Assembly: GCA_002110485.1 (NCBI GenBank)
Contig: MOWL01000025.1
Span: 781,113-845,112, forward strand
DNA from: Emergomyces orientalis
Taxonomy: Eukaryota; Ascomycota; Eurotiomycetes; Onygenales; Ajellomycetaceae
Length of the DNA stretch: 64,000 nucleotides
Direction of reading: 5' to 3'
Numbering within the stretch: position 1 is the first letter of the stretch; each line of letters starts with the position of its first letter. Positions 1 through 12,913 of this stretch are shown in pieces. A program made the translations under genes and the position numbers. The notes beneath the pieces were generated by a model that saw only the letters and a list, made by a program, of their open reading frames with translations, made no database searches and was not told the DNA's origin.

Positions 1-752
1 CTATTCCTGTTTGATAATCTATTCACACTTGAACAAAGTCCTAAGCTACCAGAGCATTGAGCTTGATCTCAATTCATTCCAAGTAGACTGCAGACAGGAG
101 ACCACAAACCTTTCTTCAGGAGGAACAGAGAACCGGCAGAGCTGTTGTGTTGACCCTGTGTGAGCAAGTGTAAGATGGTTCTTCTCCCAATTATCCATTC
201 ACCCTCAAGATCACCCCTTAATCTGTGCTGTCATGTTTGGAGCACTTCATTGTCAATGCCAAAATTCTTTCAGTTATCTTTTCTTTGATTTTTTCTCCCT
301 TGCTGCCATGTGCTTTGTTCTTCGAACCTCCTCTTCTCCCAATCTTTCTTTTAGCTCTGCACACGGCTATTTCGCAATATGAATCAGCCACGGCGGAGCT
401 TGTGGACCCCGCAGTGGCTAAACAAGTACATCCAATGCCTTGTGGCGCGTTTGAAGACTATATTTGGGGCAAGTTCCCATTGTCCCATGCATAGACTCGC
501 CGTAATTGTTTTTCTTTGCCCTCGGTTTCAGTCTTCGCAGTATCCCCACCCACATGAAGCTCTGCTACCATTGTTTAACGTTACCCCGTGATTTGTCACC
601 ATGAAATTCTTGATCTACCCGCTCGATGTCATATTTTGTATTGTCTTTTGCTGACGCATTTCCGAACTTGCTGTCTCCTTCGTTTACATACTCTCCTTTC
701 GTCGCAATTCCGATCGCTAATCTACTAAATTTAGTCATCGGGATCTAGCACC
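1..752. other. Upstream region of the MAP kinase gene
   Basis: No convincing gene is visible. The two short overlapping open frames between 225 and 591 look like chance and show no recognisable family. The last 200 bases before the ATG at 753 are pyrimidine-rich, as is common in fungal promoters and 5' leaders. I see no clear TATA box. Confidence 0.5.
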
Positions 753-2129
<1,377 letters not shown>

Positions 2130-2962
2130 GAGCCGATGAAAAACACAAATTTTTATCCTAACATGGAGAAACGGAAAATGTATCCAAGAAGTAAAACATA
2201 AAAGAAAAGAAAAAAACTTATCCCGCCCCGCTCGTTTTCTTTTCTCGCCCTCCCCCCTTTTTTCAAACATCCCCAGCAATATCGGCGTTTTGAGTGAGTG
2301 TGGGCAGACACGACAGACGATACAAACATCGAAAGTAAATGAATCTCATGGTCTAAATGGTCGATTTGATGATCAAATGATTTTTTTATTGCATGGGTAT
2401 TATTTCTGCTGGTTGGTGTACAGCTACTTGATTTTTATTTGACTTCTTCCTTTTTTTTTTTAAATCGTGCTCTGTTCTCATCTCGTATTTCTCTTTTATC
2501 TCTTTTATGCTCTATCACTTTTCCTTTTCATTTCCCTTTCGTTTCGCTGTTGCTGGTTTTGGCAGTTAGCATGAGAAAATTTAAGATTGGTTTGGCTAAA
2601 GCATCGGTTCAAGCTGAGCAAGAAGAGTAAATGAGGGCCTCCAGATGATAATTTACCATCCCCACACCCTGGCACCCACATTTGTCCACGGGTATTCGAC
2701 ATGTTCTTGATATGCACATTCCCTTGTCCCTATACCCTTCGCGCCATTTCTAGTGTCCAGAAAAGTATTGTTAGCTAGCCATAGTTCCATTTCCTACGTG
2801 AACCACGAAACTTCTTCAGGTGATAAATACAGACCCGGTCCCTAATAAACTCCCCCACTACCACAGACACACCCTAATCAAATCCTTGATGATCATTCCA
2901 TCTCCCCACCCCTCCTTTTTCCACCAAACCCAACAACCCCACATCAAGCTACTATCCCAGCC
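2130..2962. other. mpkB 3' region and intergenic spacer
   Basis: This is the 3' untranslated region of mpkB followed by a spacer rich in T and C runs. Short open frames near 2439-2717 overlap on both strands and resemble no family. I see no RNA gene. Confidence 0.5.
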
Positions 2963-3955
2963 ATGCCACCAACAAACCTAAACTCCCTCATCCCGCCAGA
3001 AATCGCATGTCTGATCCTAGCGTCACTGCCCGATTTCACCGCCCTATTTTCCGCAATCCAATCCAGCCACTTCTTCCATGATACCTTCGCCACAGACAAT
3101 AACGGCCTGTTCATCCTACGCTCCATCTTCCAACGAAAATGCTTCTTGCTGGAAACAGGAAAGTATGGCAGCGTGCTGCGCGACCTGTTTGACATCATAC
3201 GCTATGCGGTTGTGCCCAGGGCCTGGGCGCGAGATGTATTTGAAGAGTGTTGGGGGTGTTTTGTGGAGAGGGGTATTGAGGAGATGTTGATACCCATTGG
3301 GATGGCATTGGCGTGGTCGCTTACTATTCAAAGACGAGGAGAACAGCGGAAGCAGCAGCAGCAGCAGCAGCAGCAGGGGCGGATACCAGCAGAACCAAAG
3401 CACTTGGATGAAGCCGTCGATCTTCTGGAAGGTATCTGGAAAGGATCCGCCCCCTTCGGATGGACTAAGTCGTGGTCTTCTTTTGCAGATTTTCCTCTTA
3501 AGGACGAGCGGTCCACCGTGCCAGCATGGCCTTCAGTATATCCGCTTGGGGCGTCACTGGTGAAACTGTATGGTATACTGCCAAAGGCAAGAGACAACAG
3601 TGACAACGACAATAACAGCCGCGATAACATTCACATTAATATCAATAATGTTCGATCGCTGGCCAGGGAAAATATCCTAAAAGCGTTGAGGCCACACTAC
3701 GACAAACTAGACGTCGCTGTCGTCGCTGGGATAAATATATATATTGATACCAGGACATATCAGGACGACTCTGGAGATTTGGCGAGAAATGGGATACAGT
3801 TTTTGAATAAACCGGGTCAGCTCCGTCACAGGGGTTTTGGGGGCGGTGACAGACTCAGATATAGTGCCAGGCCTGAGGGGGATTTGTTGATGTTTTGGAT
3901 GAGAATTGGGAACCGGCCCACGTTCCTGCCGAGGGATAGATTGTCGGTTCGCTGA
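2963..3955 (+). CDS. F-box-like domain protein, hypothetical, possibly frameshifted near its 3' end
   Basis: A single open frame of 330 residues. Residues about 7-40 read like a fungal F-box helix set (LIPPEIACLILASLPDF), the part that would bind Skp1 in an SCF ubiquitin ligase. The rest has no motif I recognise. A glutamine run of eight CAG codons occupies residues 131-138 (bases 3353-3376) and may vary in length between strains. An Asn/Asp-rich stretch follows at residues about 212-228. The frame stops at 3953-3955, but another frame continues to 4130 with protein-like sequence (DYHLGFGLSGYIVVW), so the real C-terminus may lie at 4130, with a one-base indel or an unrecognised intron near 3930-3955. 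It lies between mpkB and the HEM4 gene and converges with the latter. Substrate and role cannot be inferred. Confidence 0.72.
   Translation: MPPTNLNSLIPPEIACLILASLPDFTALFSAIQSSHFFHDTFATDNNGLFILRSIFQRKCFLLETGKYGSVLRDLFDIIRYAVVPRAWARDVFEECWGCFVERGIEEMLIPIGMALAWSLTIQRRGEQRKQQQQQQQQGRIPAEPKHLDEAVDLLEGIWKGSAPFGWTKSWSSFADFPLKDERSTVPAWPSVYPLGASLVKLYGILPKARDNSDNDNNSRDNIHININNVRSLARENILKALRPHYDKLDVAVVAGINIYIDTRTYQDDSGDLARNGIQFLNKPGQLRHRGFGGGDRLRYSARPEGDLLMFWMRIGNRPTFLPRDRLSVR
3353..3376 (+). repeat. CAG microsatellite coding for polyglutamine
   Basis: Eight consecutive CAG codons lie inside the F-box-like gene. The repeat is perfect at the DNA level, so length variation by slippage is likely. Confidence 0.9.
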
Positions 3956-4489
3956 TTACCATTTAGGGTTTGGATTGAGCGGCTACATAGTGGTATGGCC
4001 AGTTTTGGAAGCTGAAAGGGATCGGTTTGTTGAAACATGGAGGAGAGACGGTGTTGACGCTCAAAGCTCTAGGGACATCATACGGGGGAAACAGAAGCGA
4101 GAGCAAAGGGGCTTGTATTTATCAATATAGTATCCACGGCAAGGCAAAAGAGTTGGGGAAAAAAGGATACAGGTGCAGACAAGGGCAGTGCAGCCTTGAT
4201 CTTATTAACAAGTGGATAGGATAAACCTCTGGTATTCTCTTCATCCTAGGTATGGAATATAGATTGGTAACTATCTGAGATGCGAGCCAGATTAGGAGTA
4301 TTGCAGAACACCGAAGTAACTCTATAGCAGGAGGCATCGTGGGGCGGAAAAGATCCGTTCATCTTCTATTTACGATCAACTTATATATACATTTGCATTA
4401 TTATACACTATATCCCTATTCTATAGTATTGAAAGGATATTGAAATAGATCCATACACTTACAACCCATACATTCCATTGCGGACCCCC

Positions 4490-5697
4490 TTATCTCCCCT
4501 TCCTCTCCAACAAAAACCTTTCAATCCCCTTCCCAACCCCTTCAGGACTGGGTATTTCCGCGCAAACATCTGGCTCCACCCCATACCGTTTACGTAGATG
4601 ATCTCTAGTAGTCGGGCCGATCGTTGCAATATAACAATCGCGCAGTGCCTCCTCAATTCTCCTCCTCTTCTTCTCTTCCACTCCATTCTCAGATGCTGAT
4701 ATATTCTCTCCTCCCCCTCCCTCCCCTTCGTCACCCGGAATCACTCCAAGCGTTCGAAGCATAGCCTCGCACCCAGTAGGCGAGAAAACAACAACCCACA
4801 TAGCCTGTTCGTCAGCGTGACCGTCACCATCCTCCGCACCGCTTCCCCTCTTTATCCTTCTCCTCTCCCTCGCATCCCTCAACGCAGCCGCGAACATGTC
4901 CTCAAACGACTCCATAACCCCCGTCTCATACACAATCAACTCCTCAACCTCTATCCGCCTCTCCAGTGGAAGTGTATCTGCCATGAGTGTCTTGGGGATG
5001 ATATCTCGGTGTTGTTCGCCAATGAGGAAGAGGAGGGGAAGTTTATTACTTCCTCCTCTTGAGTTTGCGTAGTCATCTGCCCTTTCGGGGTCGGAATGTC
5101 TGTTGTAATTCGCATTATAATGGTCGAGCATGATATGCGCGAGTTTCTCACCCGTGCCCGCATCGTGGCCTACTATTTGGGAGTAGGGGAGATGCGATTC
5201 GCGCAATGTATTTAGGGAGCGGTAGGTGGCTGGTCCGACAGTGTAGAGGAGTAGGGATTTGGAGGCCATTGTAGATGTGGTTTCTATCGTATCCATGATT
5301 GGGGGGTTAGCATTTCGTGATTCACAATGATGTGTGTAGCATAATAACGCTGACTCTTCGATAATGAATAAACCCAAATTTCACAAGAAAAAAAAAGAAG
5401 AAAAGAAAAGAACATACCCCGTACGTCATCCATAATAACCCTTGCAAACCCCTCCACGGCTCTTTGGCTAGTAAAGATCAGCCCGCCATATCGCTCCCTT
5501 ATACTTCCAGAGACGAACAGGTCCCTCACCCTCCGCAGATTTGCCTCGAGAAACCTGTGTTCGAGGACGGGGACGAAGCAAGGGTCATAGTGACCGAATG
5601 CGGAGAAGTATTCTTCGTACCCGTCGTGGGGGGTTGATTTGGTCTTTAGGAGGAAGATGGGTGTTTTGACGGGAGCGCTTGAGGAAGGGTTTGTCAT
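4490..5697 (-). CDS. HEM4: Uroporphyrinogen-III synthase (HEM4/HemD)
   Basis: Two exons on the minus strand, 5697-5418 and 5283-4490, give 357 residues; the intron is 134 nt (GTATGT...GATAG) and restores a Glu codon. The enzyme cyclises hydroxymethylbilane to uroporphyrinogen III in cytosolic haem and sirohaem synthesis. The N-terminal domain shows FVPVLEHRF and GLIFTSQRAVEGFA, the second domain LYTVGPATYRSL and YIATIGPTTRDHLR, matching the paired alpha/beta domains of the family. It is longer than bacterial HemD because of low-complexity inserts, one Arg-rich (ARERRRIKRG) and one Gly/Glu-rich (GDEGEGGGGE), as often seen in fungi. The gene points away from NUO40's 3' end at 6181 and converges with the F-box-like gene. 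It looks intact. Confidence 0.93.
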
Positions 5698-6180
5698 GAT
5701 GATGATTCTGGTGACATTGGAAAATGAATGGAGAAAGGGGAAGTTGTTAATTTCTTGTTTGGCGGGGTGAGGACGGATTTATTGAAGGGGGAGTATATGG
5801 CGGGGAAGTTTGATATCAATAAAATATATGTTTGAGCATCCACCGCAAGAGCACGTCATCGGGTGAGCGAGCTGTAATATATTTCTTCTATGTAGGGTAT
5901 CACATTTCACTTCAACTGAATTACAAAAATTAAATTAAATGAAAAGAAAAATAAAATAAAACCAACATCCTGCAAAATTACGAATGGGGATTAAAATACA
6001 TCGCTCTCTAATCTGACAGGCTGCATTTGACACTTCAGCACCGAGAATTATACACGAAGCAAACACTCTAGACCTTAAATATTTACCCCCATCGCAAAAA
6101 ATAAAAAACAAAAGAAAGTTAAAATTGATTGCATCTAGTTAAAGTACGAGTATATACATCTTTTAGAAAATACCAATGGT
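5698..6180. other. Spacer: HEM4 promoter side and NUO40 3' side
   Basis: No gene. The part next to 5697 should carry the HEM4 promoter and 5' leader, and the AT-rich half (5880-6180) is the 3' region of the next minus-strand gene. Confidence 0.5.
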
Positions 6181-7862
6181 TTACTGGTCGTCGAGGACGT
6201 GCACGTATTTCTTGTCTTCCATTCTCTCTCTCTCCGTCGCTGGAGGCAGGTCAGCGTACTGGGAGCTTCGGTAACCTCGCTGTTGAAAAGAGTTGGCGTA
6301 AGCATTGGTTTATACCAAAAAGAAGAAAAGCAATCAGATTACGCTAGAATTCTTACATACCAAGTAGTGGAAAGTCAAGTTGCTCAGTTCAGCAGGTTCA
6401 ATATCCAGGTCCTTGAATGTTTTGGCGGATGGGTCAATCTTCTGGTCGAGGAATTCCATCTCAACTTCATCTGCCGATATTGTTGGCCACCAAATGAGTT
6501 TGTTGGCCCAGTAGGCAGCCGGCTTCATGATGCGTTTGGGCACGTTGAGATGTCTACGCTTCTTGATGATTTCACGGTCGACAAGCTCGGCAATCTCAGC
6601 AGTTGAGTAGTTCTTTGGGCCGTACAACTCGTATGTCTGCGCCACGGATGAATCGGTGAATAGCATTTTCTCAAGAGCTTGGCCAACATCGATAGCCTTT
6701 TGAGGAGAAAAAAATTAGCCGTGAGCTTTACACAAATGTACGGGGCCGCCTACATGGACTGGCCAATATCGCTCCTTCATATGATTGGAAGTAAACAGGT
6801 TGGTTATGCCGGCAAGCTTGTGAAGCAAATTGTCCTCGAATCCAAACATCGGCGCTGGTCTAACAATCGTTGTTTCCGGGAATATCATCCTAGCAAGCTT
6901 CTCGCCTCGAGCCTAATGGGAGAGTTAGTGGATATACGACTGCCAGCTATCTTCGGGAATCATACTTTGGTCCGGAAGAATTCAGAAGGTGAAGTTGGAT
7001 CCGCATTGTAGGAAGAAACATGGATAAAGCGGTCAACATCGTATTTAGCAGTAGCTTCCGCAATTCTCTGTAAGCCATCGATGTGGACATCCTCGTACGA
7101 AAAGTTCCTGCAGAAAGATTTTCAGTAAGGGTGTAACGATTTAGAATGGCTCTACCGGAAACCACATACTTTGTCGGATATTTTCTGCCCACAAGGTTGT
7201 AGACGACGTCCGAATGGCGCACGCTCTCCTCAATCGATTGTGTGTTTCGAAGGTCGTACTCCTATAAAAAAGTATGCGAGTCAGCGGGTGGGATCACATA
7301 TTGTAGTGCTCCCCAATTGAATCTCACCATGAAAACAACTCTTCCCAAATCGCCGGTAACCTTCAAATGGCGTTTTGCCATCTCCTCTCGGTAAGGGACG
7401 ATCACAGTACATCCTTGGCGAGCTAGATACCGCATATTCTCCGTTAACTTTTCAATCCGTTCCACAAGTCGCCCCCGGTGTTGATATGCATACCAAGTCT
7501 GTTCACAATATAACGACCCAAAAAACCTGTAGCACCGAAGACCGTAGCGGTATGTCCTGAAAAATAAAATGAAAAGCCATTCAGTAAAATGAAGCCGGCG
7601 CGAGACGAGCTGTGGGAGAAATACCTCCAAGAGACGAGCTGTTGAATTAAAACCGACTTGTTAGCACTCAGACCTATCCGAAAACGGAGCAATTGGTCTC
7701 ATACCGTCCGCCCTGGACCTTAATAATTGGCGTCCCGGTCCGGGTGATGTAGACATCTTGTATATTTCGGCGCTGGATGTGAGGTTGAGTTCGAACTGCT
7801 GGCAGTGGGGTGGTGACTACCCGCGAGCCCAGGGCGGCCTGGATGGCGCGGCACTTCTGCAT
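6181..7862 (-). CDS. nuo40: NADH:ubiquinone oxidoreductase 40-kDa subunit (NDUFA9/NUO40)
   Basis: Nine minus-strand exons: 7862-7705, 7638-7625, 7556-7494, 7422-7328, 7261-7170, 7107-6966, 6912-6754, 6696-6361 and 6279-6181, totalling 385 residues. It is an accessory subunit of mitochondrial complex I with an atypical short-chain dehydrogenase fold that binds NADP(H) tightly and stabilises the arm junction rather than catalysing. The Rossmann motif VFGATGFLGRYIV follows the leader, then VVYNLVGR, DRFIHVSSYNA, IVRPAPMFGFED and ELYGPKNYS in family order. The N-terminus MQKCRAIQAALGSRV is basic and amphipathic, fitting a matrix-targeting signal. An in-frame ATG at 7916 would add 18 residues and is less likely. 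All introns are 53-81 nt with GT-AG ends. Exon 2 is only 14 nt but is needed to encode the conserved Arg-Ser-Ser-Leu-Gly bridge. Confidence 0.92.
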
Positions 7863-9113
7863 TGTAATCGGATCAATTGACCATGCAATGATATCCGGGG
7901 AAACGGAATGTGTCAAGGAACCGCCAGGGGCGCAATGGCGGAAGTCAAGTAGCGCTCCTGCGGCGTTGCGTGAGGTTAAAGCTGTGTACTTGTTTGTCTT
8001 GCGGATGTCTCTGGTCTTGGTGTAAGGTTGATGGAGGCTACGGCTCGTCCTAAAGGGGAATAGTCGACATTCAGCAGCAAATAAGACGGCTTATGTAACT
8101 TATAGGATCTGCTGTCAGAACTCGGTATTTTTTATAAATAAATAAAAAACCCCTTTAGAAAATCAGCAATGTACGATTATAATAAGGCTTCCGACATTAC
8201 GGAGTAGAGAAGCATAAATGTATTGATTGTTCCACTGTAATCACTGCCACTGATACAATGTTTTGAGCGCTGGTAGGTTGCTAAGTCCTCAGAAAGTTTA
8301 AGCCTCACTCTCAACCCAGTACAATACCCACTTAAAAATTTCCCGAGTATAGATAAGTTACCTTAAGATATACTAGGGCTACCCTAGTCACGTGTCCCCG
8401 ATTATATCGTTGCCAGCGTGTTCATTAGCTAGTTTAGCACCCATCATGCACATATTCTTTCATATATCTTAGCTAGCGAGCGCCCCATCATAAGAGGATC
8501 TTCAACCTTACGTGACTGCAGTAGCCGTAGCACCATCCAACAAAATTATCTTCATTCGCGGGGTCGGGTTAAAGATAGTCCATATGGAGAGCCTAGTCTA
8601 CAATTTTGCAGTTCAAAAACCGTAGGTTGGGCACCAAGCATCAGGCAGTTGCATGGTCTTCGCCACAACCCATTCAGGTTCAAATTGAGCGTTCAGACCC
8701 GAAAAATTCCGCAAATACCTTTCCTGCCTTTTGGTCCATTAATCAAGCCCCTGTTATCGCTGAAGCATATGTGAGTCATCCTGGAAATGCAGCCATCGTC
8801 GTCGCTGTCGTTGCCAGTGGTCTGTTCCAACCCTTGACACAGTGCTAGCGAGTCACTATTCTTATGGGCTTGTAGTCTGTTTTATTAATACACCACCAAT
8901 ATAATAGCCTGGAACATCTTCTCTGTCGGTCAACATGGCTTCGTGGCCCAAAAGGCAACACGTGTGCAGAGGAAATAAAGAGCCACACGGTGAGAGTCGT
9001 GATTCGCGCCGGGCTACTTCTCACTGATAATTAATCGACAGGTAAACATCAGAACGGACGGCCACATACTCTTAGCCGAAGGATCACACGCCTTTGCAAT
9101 ACACACCAAGCCG
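7863..9113. other. Spacer with AT-rich stretch and retroelement relic
   Basis: The first 200 bases hold the NUO40 promoter side. From about 8040 to 8560 the sequence is AT-rich and contains the LTR-like relic listed separately. The short open frame at 8606-8848 matches nothing I know. Codons upstream of 9114 stay open in the frame of the next gene back to about 9056, so that gene could start earlier. Confidence 0.4.
8367..8400 (+). repeat. Relic of a copia-type LTR 5' end
   Basis: About 30 bases here match the start of the copia LTR at 59147-59180 with only about four substitutions (shared block ATACTAGGGCTACCC, then GTCAC and TCCCC/GCCCC). Some TTAGCTAGTT-like similarity follows about 50 bases downstream in both. 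This fits an old solo LTR or fragment of the same family; its ends are not clear. Confidence 0.4.
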
Positions 9114-9960
9114 ATGAGTGCGACATCGAGCAAGGAGTCTTATTCCCGCCGACCACGAATCGACCCCGAGGTACTGTATGACAGCCATAGCAAGCCAGGT
9201 TTCTCAATAAGAAGCTAACTTTACAGAATAGCTCTTTCATGACCATAACCGGAAGCGTAAGCAGGTTGAGCCACTTCAGCGTCCACTTGAGCGGTTTCGA
9301 AAGCGGCGGCGGGTCGGTCATTCACCTCCAGTTGAGAAAGTAGGAGACGGGAAACGAAACGAAACCAATTACCCTCTGACACACCAATCGAACAAACGAC
9401 TTCGAACTGACAGCTCCGTCAAATATTGGATACTGCATAACTATCGGTGGCCCAAGCAGTCATTGGAATGCAACTCCATGGAATCCTTCCTTGCACGACT
9501 GAAAATCTTGTCCCTTCGTCGAACAAAATCCAGTGCGAGTTTGAGCTTAGCGAGCGAATCTAGTTCACGAGGAGCGAAAAGCAGTCCTTACAGTGATAAG
9601 AATTGCGAATTATTTCTGGAAACCAAAAGAAGCTTCCTGTATGAGCATGAGGATGGCATCAGTTACGATAGCAAGATACGCTGTCGGCAACTGCTGGAGA
9701 ATACTCCCAAAGTTCCTAGAGGTACCAGGTTCGACGATGATGCATTCGAATCAACGTGTCGGAGGGTACAAAGAAAAAACGAAACTGGCGTCTCCATTCT
9801 CATTACAGAATTGATTATTCCTTTTGCCGAAGACACAATTTATTCTCATGGCGTCAAATTTCCACGTTTCATCGAAAGTTTTAATGAAGGTTGGGATAGT
9901 TCGATTCCGCTTGATGATGTCCAGCGACTTCCACAATCCGGTCAACTTCTTTGCAGATAG
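9114..9960 (+). pseudogene. Truncated DUF7924-family protein
   Basis: The likely model is two exons, 9114-9170 and 9232-9960 (intron GTACTG...AATAG), giving 261 residues. The segments SVKYWILHNYRWPKQ and SMESFLARLKILSLRR, then a Ser-rich linker, then SPYSDKNCELFLETK and FIESFNEGWDSSIPL, follow the order of the first half of a fungal family (DUF7924) known to me as long, multi-copy and of unknown function, usually about 450 residues. The second half is absent: the frame stops soon after the NEGW...SIP block, and nothing recognisable follows. I infer a degraded or truncated copy. The start at 9114 is the first ATG in the spliced frame. Confidence 0.55.
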
Positions 9961-10433
9961 AATAGAGATGTTAGAGGCTCTCAAGACCTGTCTTCTGCGC
10001 ACAGTCCATGCAGCGACCGCAAGAGAGCCTCATATACAGCAAAAACAAAGGTAATTGATTTTGAAGATTCAGTAGAATATAAGACATTGCTTGCAGATGC
10101 GCGAATTTTGTCAGACCAATCGGTCTGGCTTAGTAATCCTTCCACCATATAACTTCCCACTTAGCTAGCATCCTTTAATCAATCAAGCTTTTTCACCTTC
10201 CACATGTTAAGGGATAGAAAGACGGTAGATTTGAGTCCAGAGTTAAGGAAATTGGATATTACTATTTATGGCGCCTCTGATTTTGACTGATTTAGAACAG
10301 TATAAGACCGACAAGCAAGGGCATGAGGCAAGAGGAGATATCACCACGCACGGACAAGGCTGTGTTTTAAATACAAAAGGGTACTGATAGATTAAGTCCC
10401 ACCTACTACGATTCACAAAACAGTTCTCTGCGC
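9961..10433. other. Spacer between DUF7924 relic and MFS gene
   Basis: No gene is seen. The right part should be the 3' region of the minus-strand transporter ending at 10434. Confidence 0.5.
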
Positions 10434-12266
10434 TTAAACGCGGCCAGACATCGAGCGCTCGCGGAGGATATAGTACCTCTCCGCTGTCTTTGTTCGGATC
10501 CGTTTCCCCCAAATCTGGAATCCAATAGATGAAAGATTGATGACAAAAACCAGCATTGCGATGATGATAATGGTATCACGGCGACCATTGTATTCGAGCC
10601 AGGGTTGTATACCAAAAGTCGTGGCTCCGCAGATAATATTGCGAAGGAAATTCGAGAGCAGCACGATCTCATCCTCCATATCCGGATAACTGTCCAGCGC
10701 ATAGCCCATAGCAACCGGCGTGGACGCATCAAGGTAAATTCCGATAAGGACGAGTCCCAGGCATGGAACAATCCAATGGAGACCGTTATCTGCCCCTAAG
10801 CCGTACAGCAGGACTCCGCCTGTTCCGACGAGAGGCATGAGGAGATAAGCCCAAAGTCTGTGTTCCGGCTCATAGATGCCACCCCGTTTTTTGGAAAGAC
10901 GCAGAATCAGCCAGTCGGTGAATAACCCGCCCCAGAGAGTACCGATTCCTGCCCCGATAAGCAGCGCCAGGGGCATCAAACCAAGTGTCGAGGGACTGAA
11001 ATTGTACGGTGGCTCCGAGAAGAAGGTAGCCAAAGTTGTCAGGACCAAACTGACCATGAATGAGCCCAGACTGAATTGGATACTCGTCCAAGTGGCTGCC
11101 GGCAACATGATTAACTCGAACATGGAAAATGCCAACTGCCAATATCCGATCTTGATGTCGTGGTTCCTTCTGAAGAGGGTCATTCTTTTGAGGTATTGAA
11201 GAGGCTGATCATCTGGTATGGGAGCCTCGGATTCGGGCAAATGATCGGGAACCTTCTCTGCATCATGATGAAATGTCTGCTCGTTTTCCTGGGCCTGTAT
11301 TTGCTCCATATCATGCGGCACAGGGTTGCGTGCTTGAAAATCGTTCCTGGCGAAGGAAGATTCCTCAGCGGTAAAGAAGAACAGGAGTGTCACAACTCCA
11401 AAGAAAATGAGAAGATACTGGAAACACCATTCCCATCCCTGGGCATCTGCTATGTATCCTGCTGCCAGAGGTGGAAGAAAGTTACCGGCCACAATGACAA
11501 GCACGAATATACTGATCGCATTCCCTCTTTCGTGAAGAAAAGAAACATCCAGAAATGCCACATTGATTGTCGAGTATGCAGGGCCGGACCCGAAGCCGGC
11601 CACAATCATATACGCCCAAAAGAGTTTGATATCCGTCATCATGCGCCCAAACACAAGACCAATCAGGATCAGGAGTGATCCGAAAAGGAAAGGAAGCCTT
11701 CTTCCATATTTAGTGGCCCATGGTTGTATGAATAGGATACCAATACCGCACATTAGCACTAGGAGAGCCTGTCCGTAGGTCAACATGGTATAGTTCGTGT
11801 TGAGAGCCACGGTCCAGACACCCCAGACCGGCGCAGTCCAGACGATGCTAGAAGAATCATAGTCAGAACGGAGAAGTCACTATCTTTTTCAACGGCTGCG
11901 GATCTCACCATGCATTCGCCAGAAATCCCCACAACGAGATGATTGTATAATGCCAAATCTTCTTTGCCTTGGACCAGTTCTAGTTCACGAATCAGCCTCA
12001 TGACATCGGCACTTAGAGGAAGTATCAATGTAAGTGTATACTGACAAGTGGATCATTCACAGTATTTGCCGGTTTAGGAATTTTCAAGGTCGAATCAGCC
12101 TTGTTGTTTTGCCCTGCGCTCGTGGATGTCAGCTCTATATTTTATGCATATGCTGGAATGGTCTCCGTGGGATCCAATGTATCAACTCACCCAGATGCAC
12201 GAGCAGCACAGTGCCTGGAGGATTCTCCGTCGTGTGTTGGAGTACTACTTCCTTGATGTCCGACAT
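10434..12266 (-). CDS. Major facilitator superfamily transporter (DHA1/HOL1-like)
   Basis: Four minus-strand exons, 12266-12191, 12113-12046, 11979-11909 and 11847-10434, give 542 residues. The start MSDIKEVVLQHTTENPPGT leads through NTVNDPLNWSKAKK, the pre-membrane motif of fungal DHA1-type carriers. About twelve hydrophobic segments follow, with a charged central loop (roughly PVPHDMEQIQAQENEQ to DDQPLQYLKRMTLF) between segments 6 and 7. KYGRRLPFLFGS after segment 2 corresponds to the family's conserved loop. A late segment reads MGYALDSYPDMEDE, as in HOL1-like proteins. It would sit in the plasma membrane and use the proton gradient; the substrate is unknown. The second intron uses GTCAGT as donor. 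It is divergent from the Zn2Cys6 regulator at 12914 across 647 bases, which suggests co-regulation. No break is seen. Confidence 0.88.
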
Positions 12267-12913
12267 TGAGCATATGTGTACGTATATATCTTTGTGAGAC
12301 GTTATATCAAGAACTAATAGCACGAGGGAGAAAGACGGGGTTGGCCAGTGGTTGGACTCGAGGATTGCCCAAGCATTTGGCTGGATTAAGGGCTTCTTTT
12401 ATATGAAGGGTCAATCCTCAGGCTTCCCTCCTTCCTTTCTTTTCTTTTATATTATTCGTAATCCCAGCACATCGACCAAAAGCCATCAACCATCCTCCCT
12501 TCACCCTCCCCGAACAGAAAAAAAGCAAAACGCCAAATCAGCAACTCTTTTCAAGGGTGCTCCTAGTTGGTTAGAAACTTGACGCCTCTTTCTGGGCGGG
12601 ACGCTCTGGGACACGTGGGGGATCCTAGTCAACCTGCCTGATTCGGCCTAGGGTGGCACTTAGCCGCTGCCCTAGCTTTTCCTCCTCGCTTCCCCGCAAA
12701 AAAACGACACCCTATGCCCGCAAAGACCGAAAAAACTAAAAGCTGGGGTTGGACCTGGAGCTAGAGCTACAAGCTTGAAGCTGGCGATATGGATCATTGT
12801 GATGTTCCACTTTGGCCACTCCTACAAATCAGCCTACTACTATCAGCCTACTAGGTCTTGACTATCGCATACAGGATACCTTATAACGTTCTTGCTCGTC
12901 TAGCTTCAAGCTT
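12267..12913. promoter_or_regulatory. Shared divergent promoter of transporter and regulator
   Basis: This spacer separates the two divergent starts. It holds pyrimidine-rich blocks (12420-12500), a CACGTG box near 12613, and several CGG/CCG triplets around 12640-12670 of the sort Zn2Cys6 proteins bind. No single operator can be named from sequence alone. A short imperfect repeat of CCTACTA-type steps lies at 12820-12860. Confidence 0.45.

Noticed and set aside
8606..8848. 80-codon frame between NUO40 and the DUF7924 relic
   Set aside because: No family resemblance, no start context and no splice evidence.
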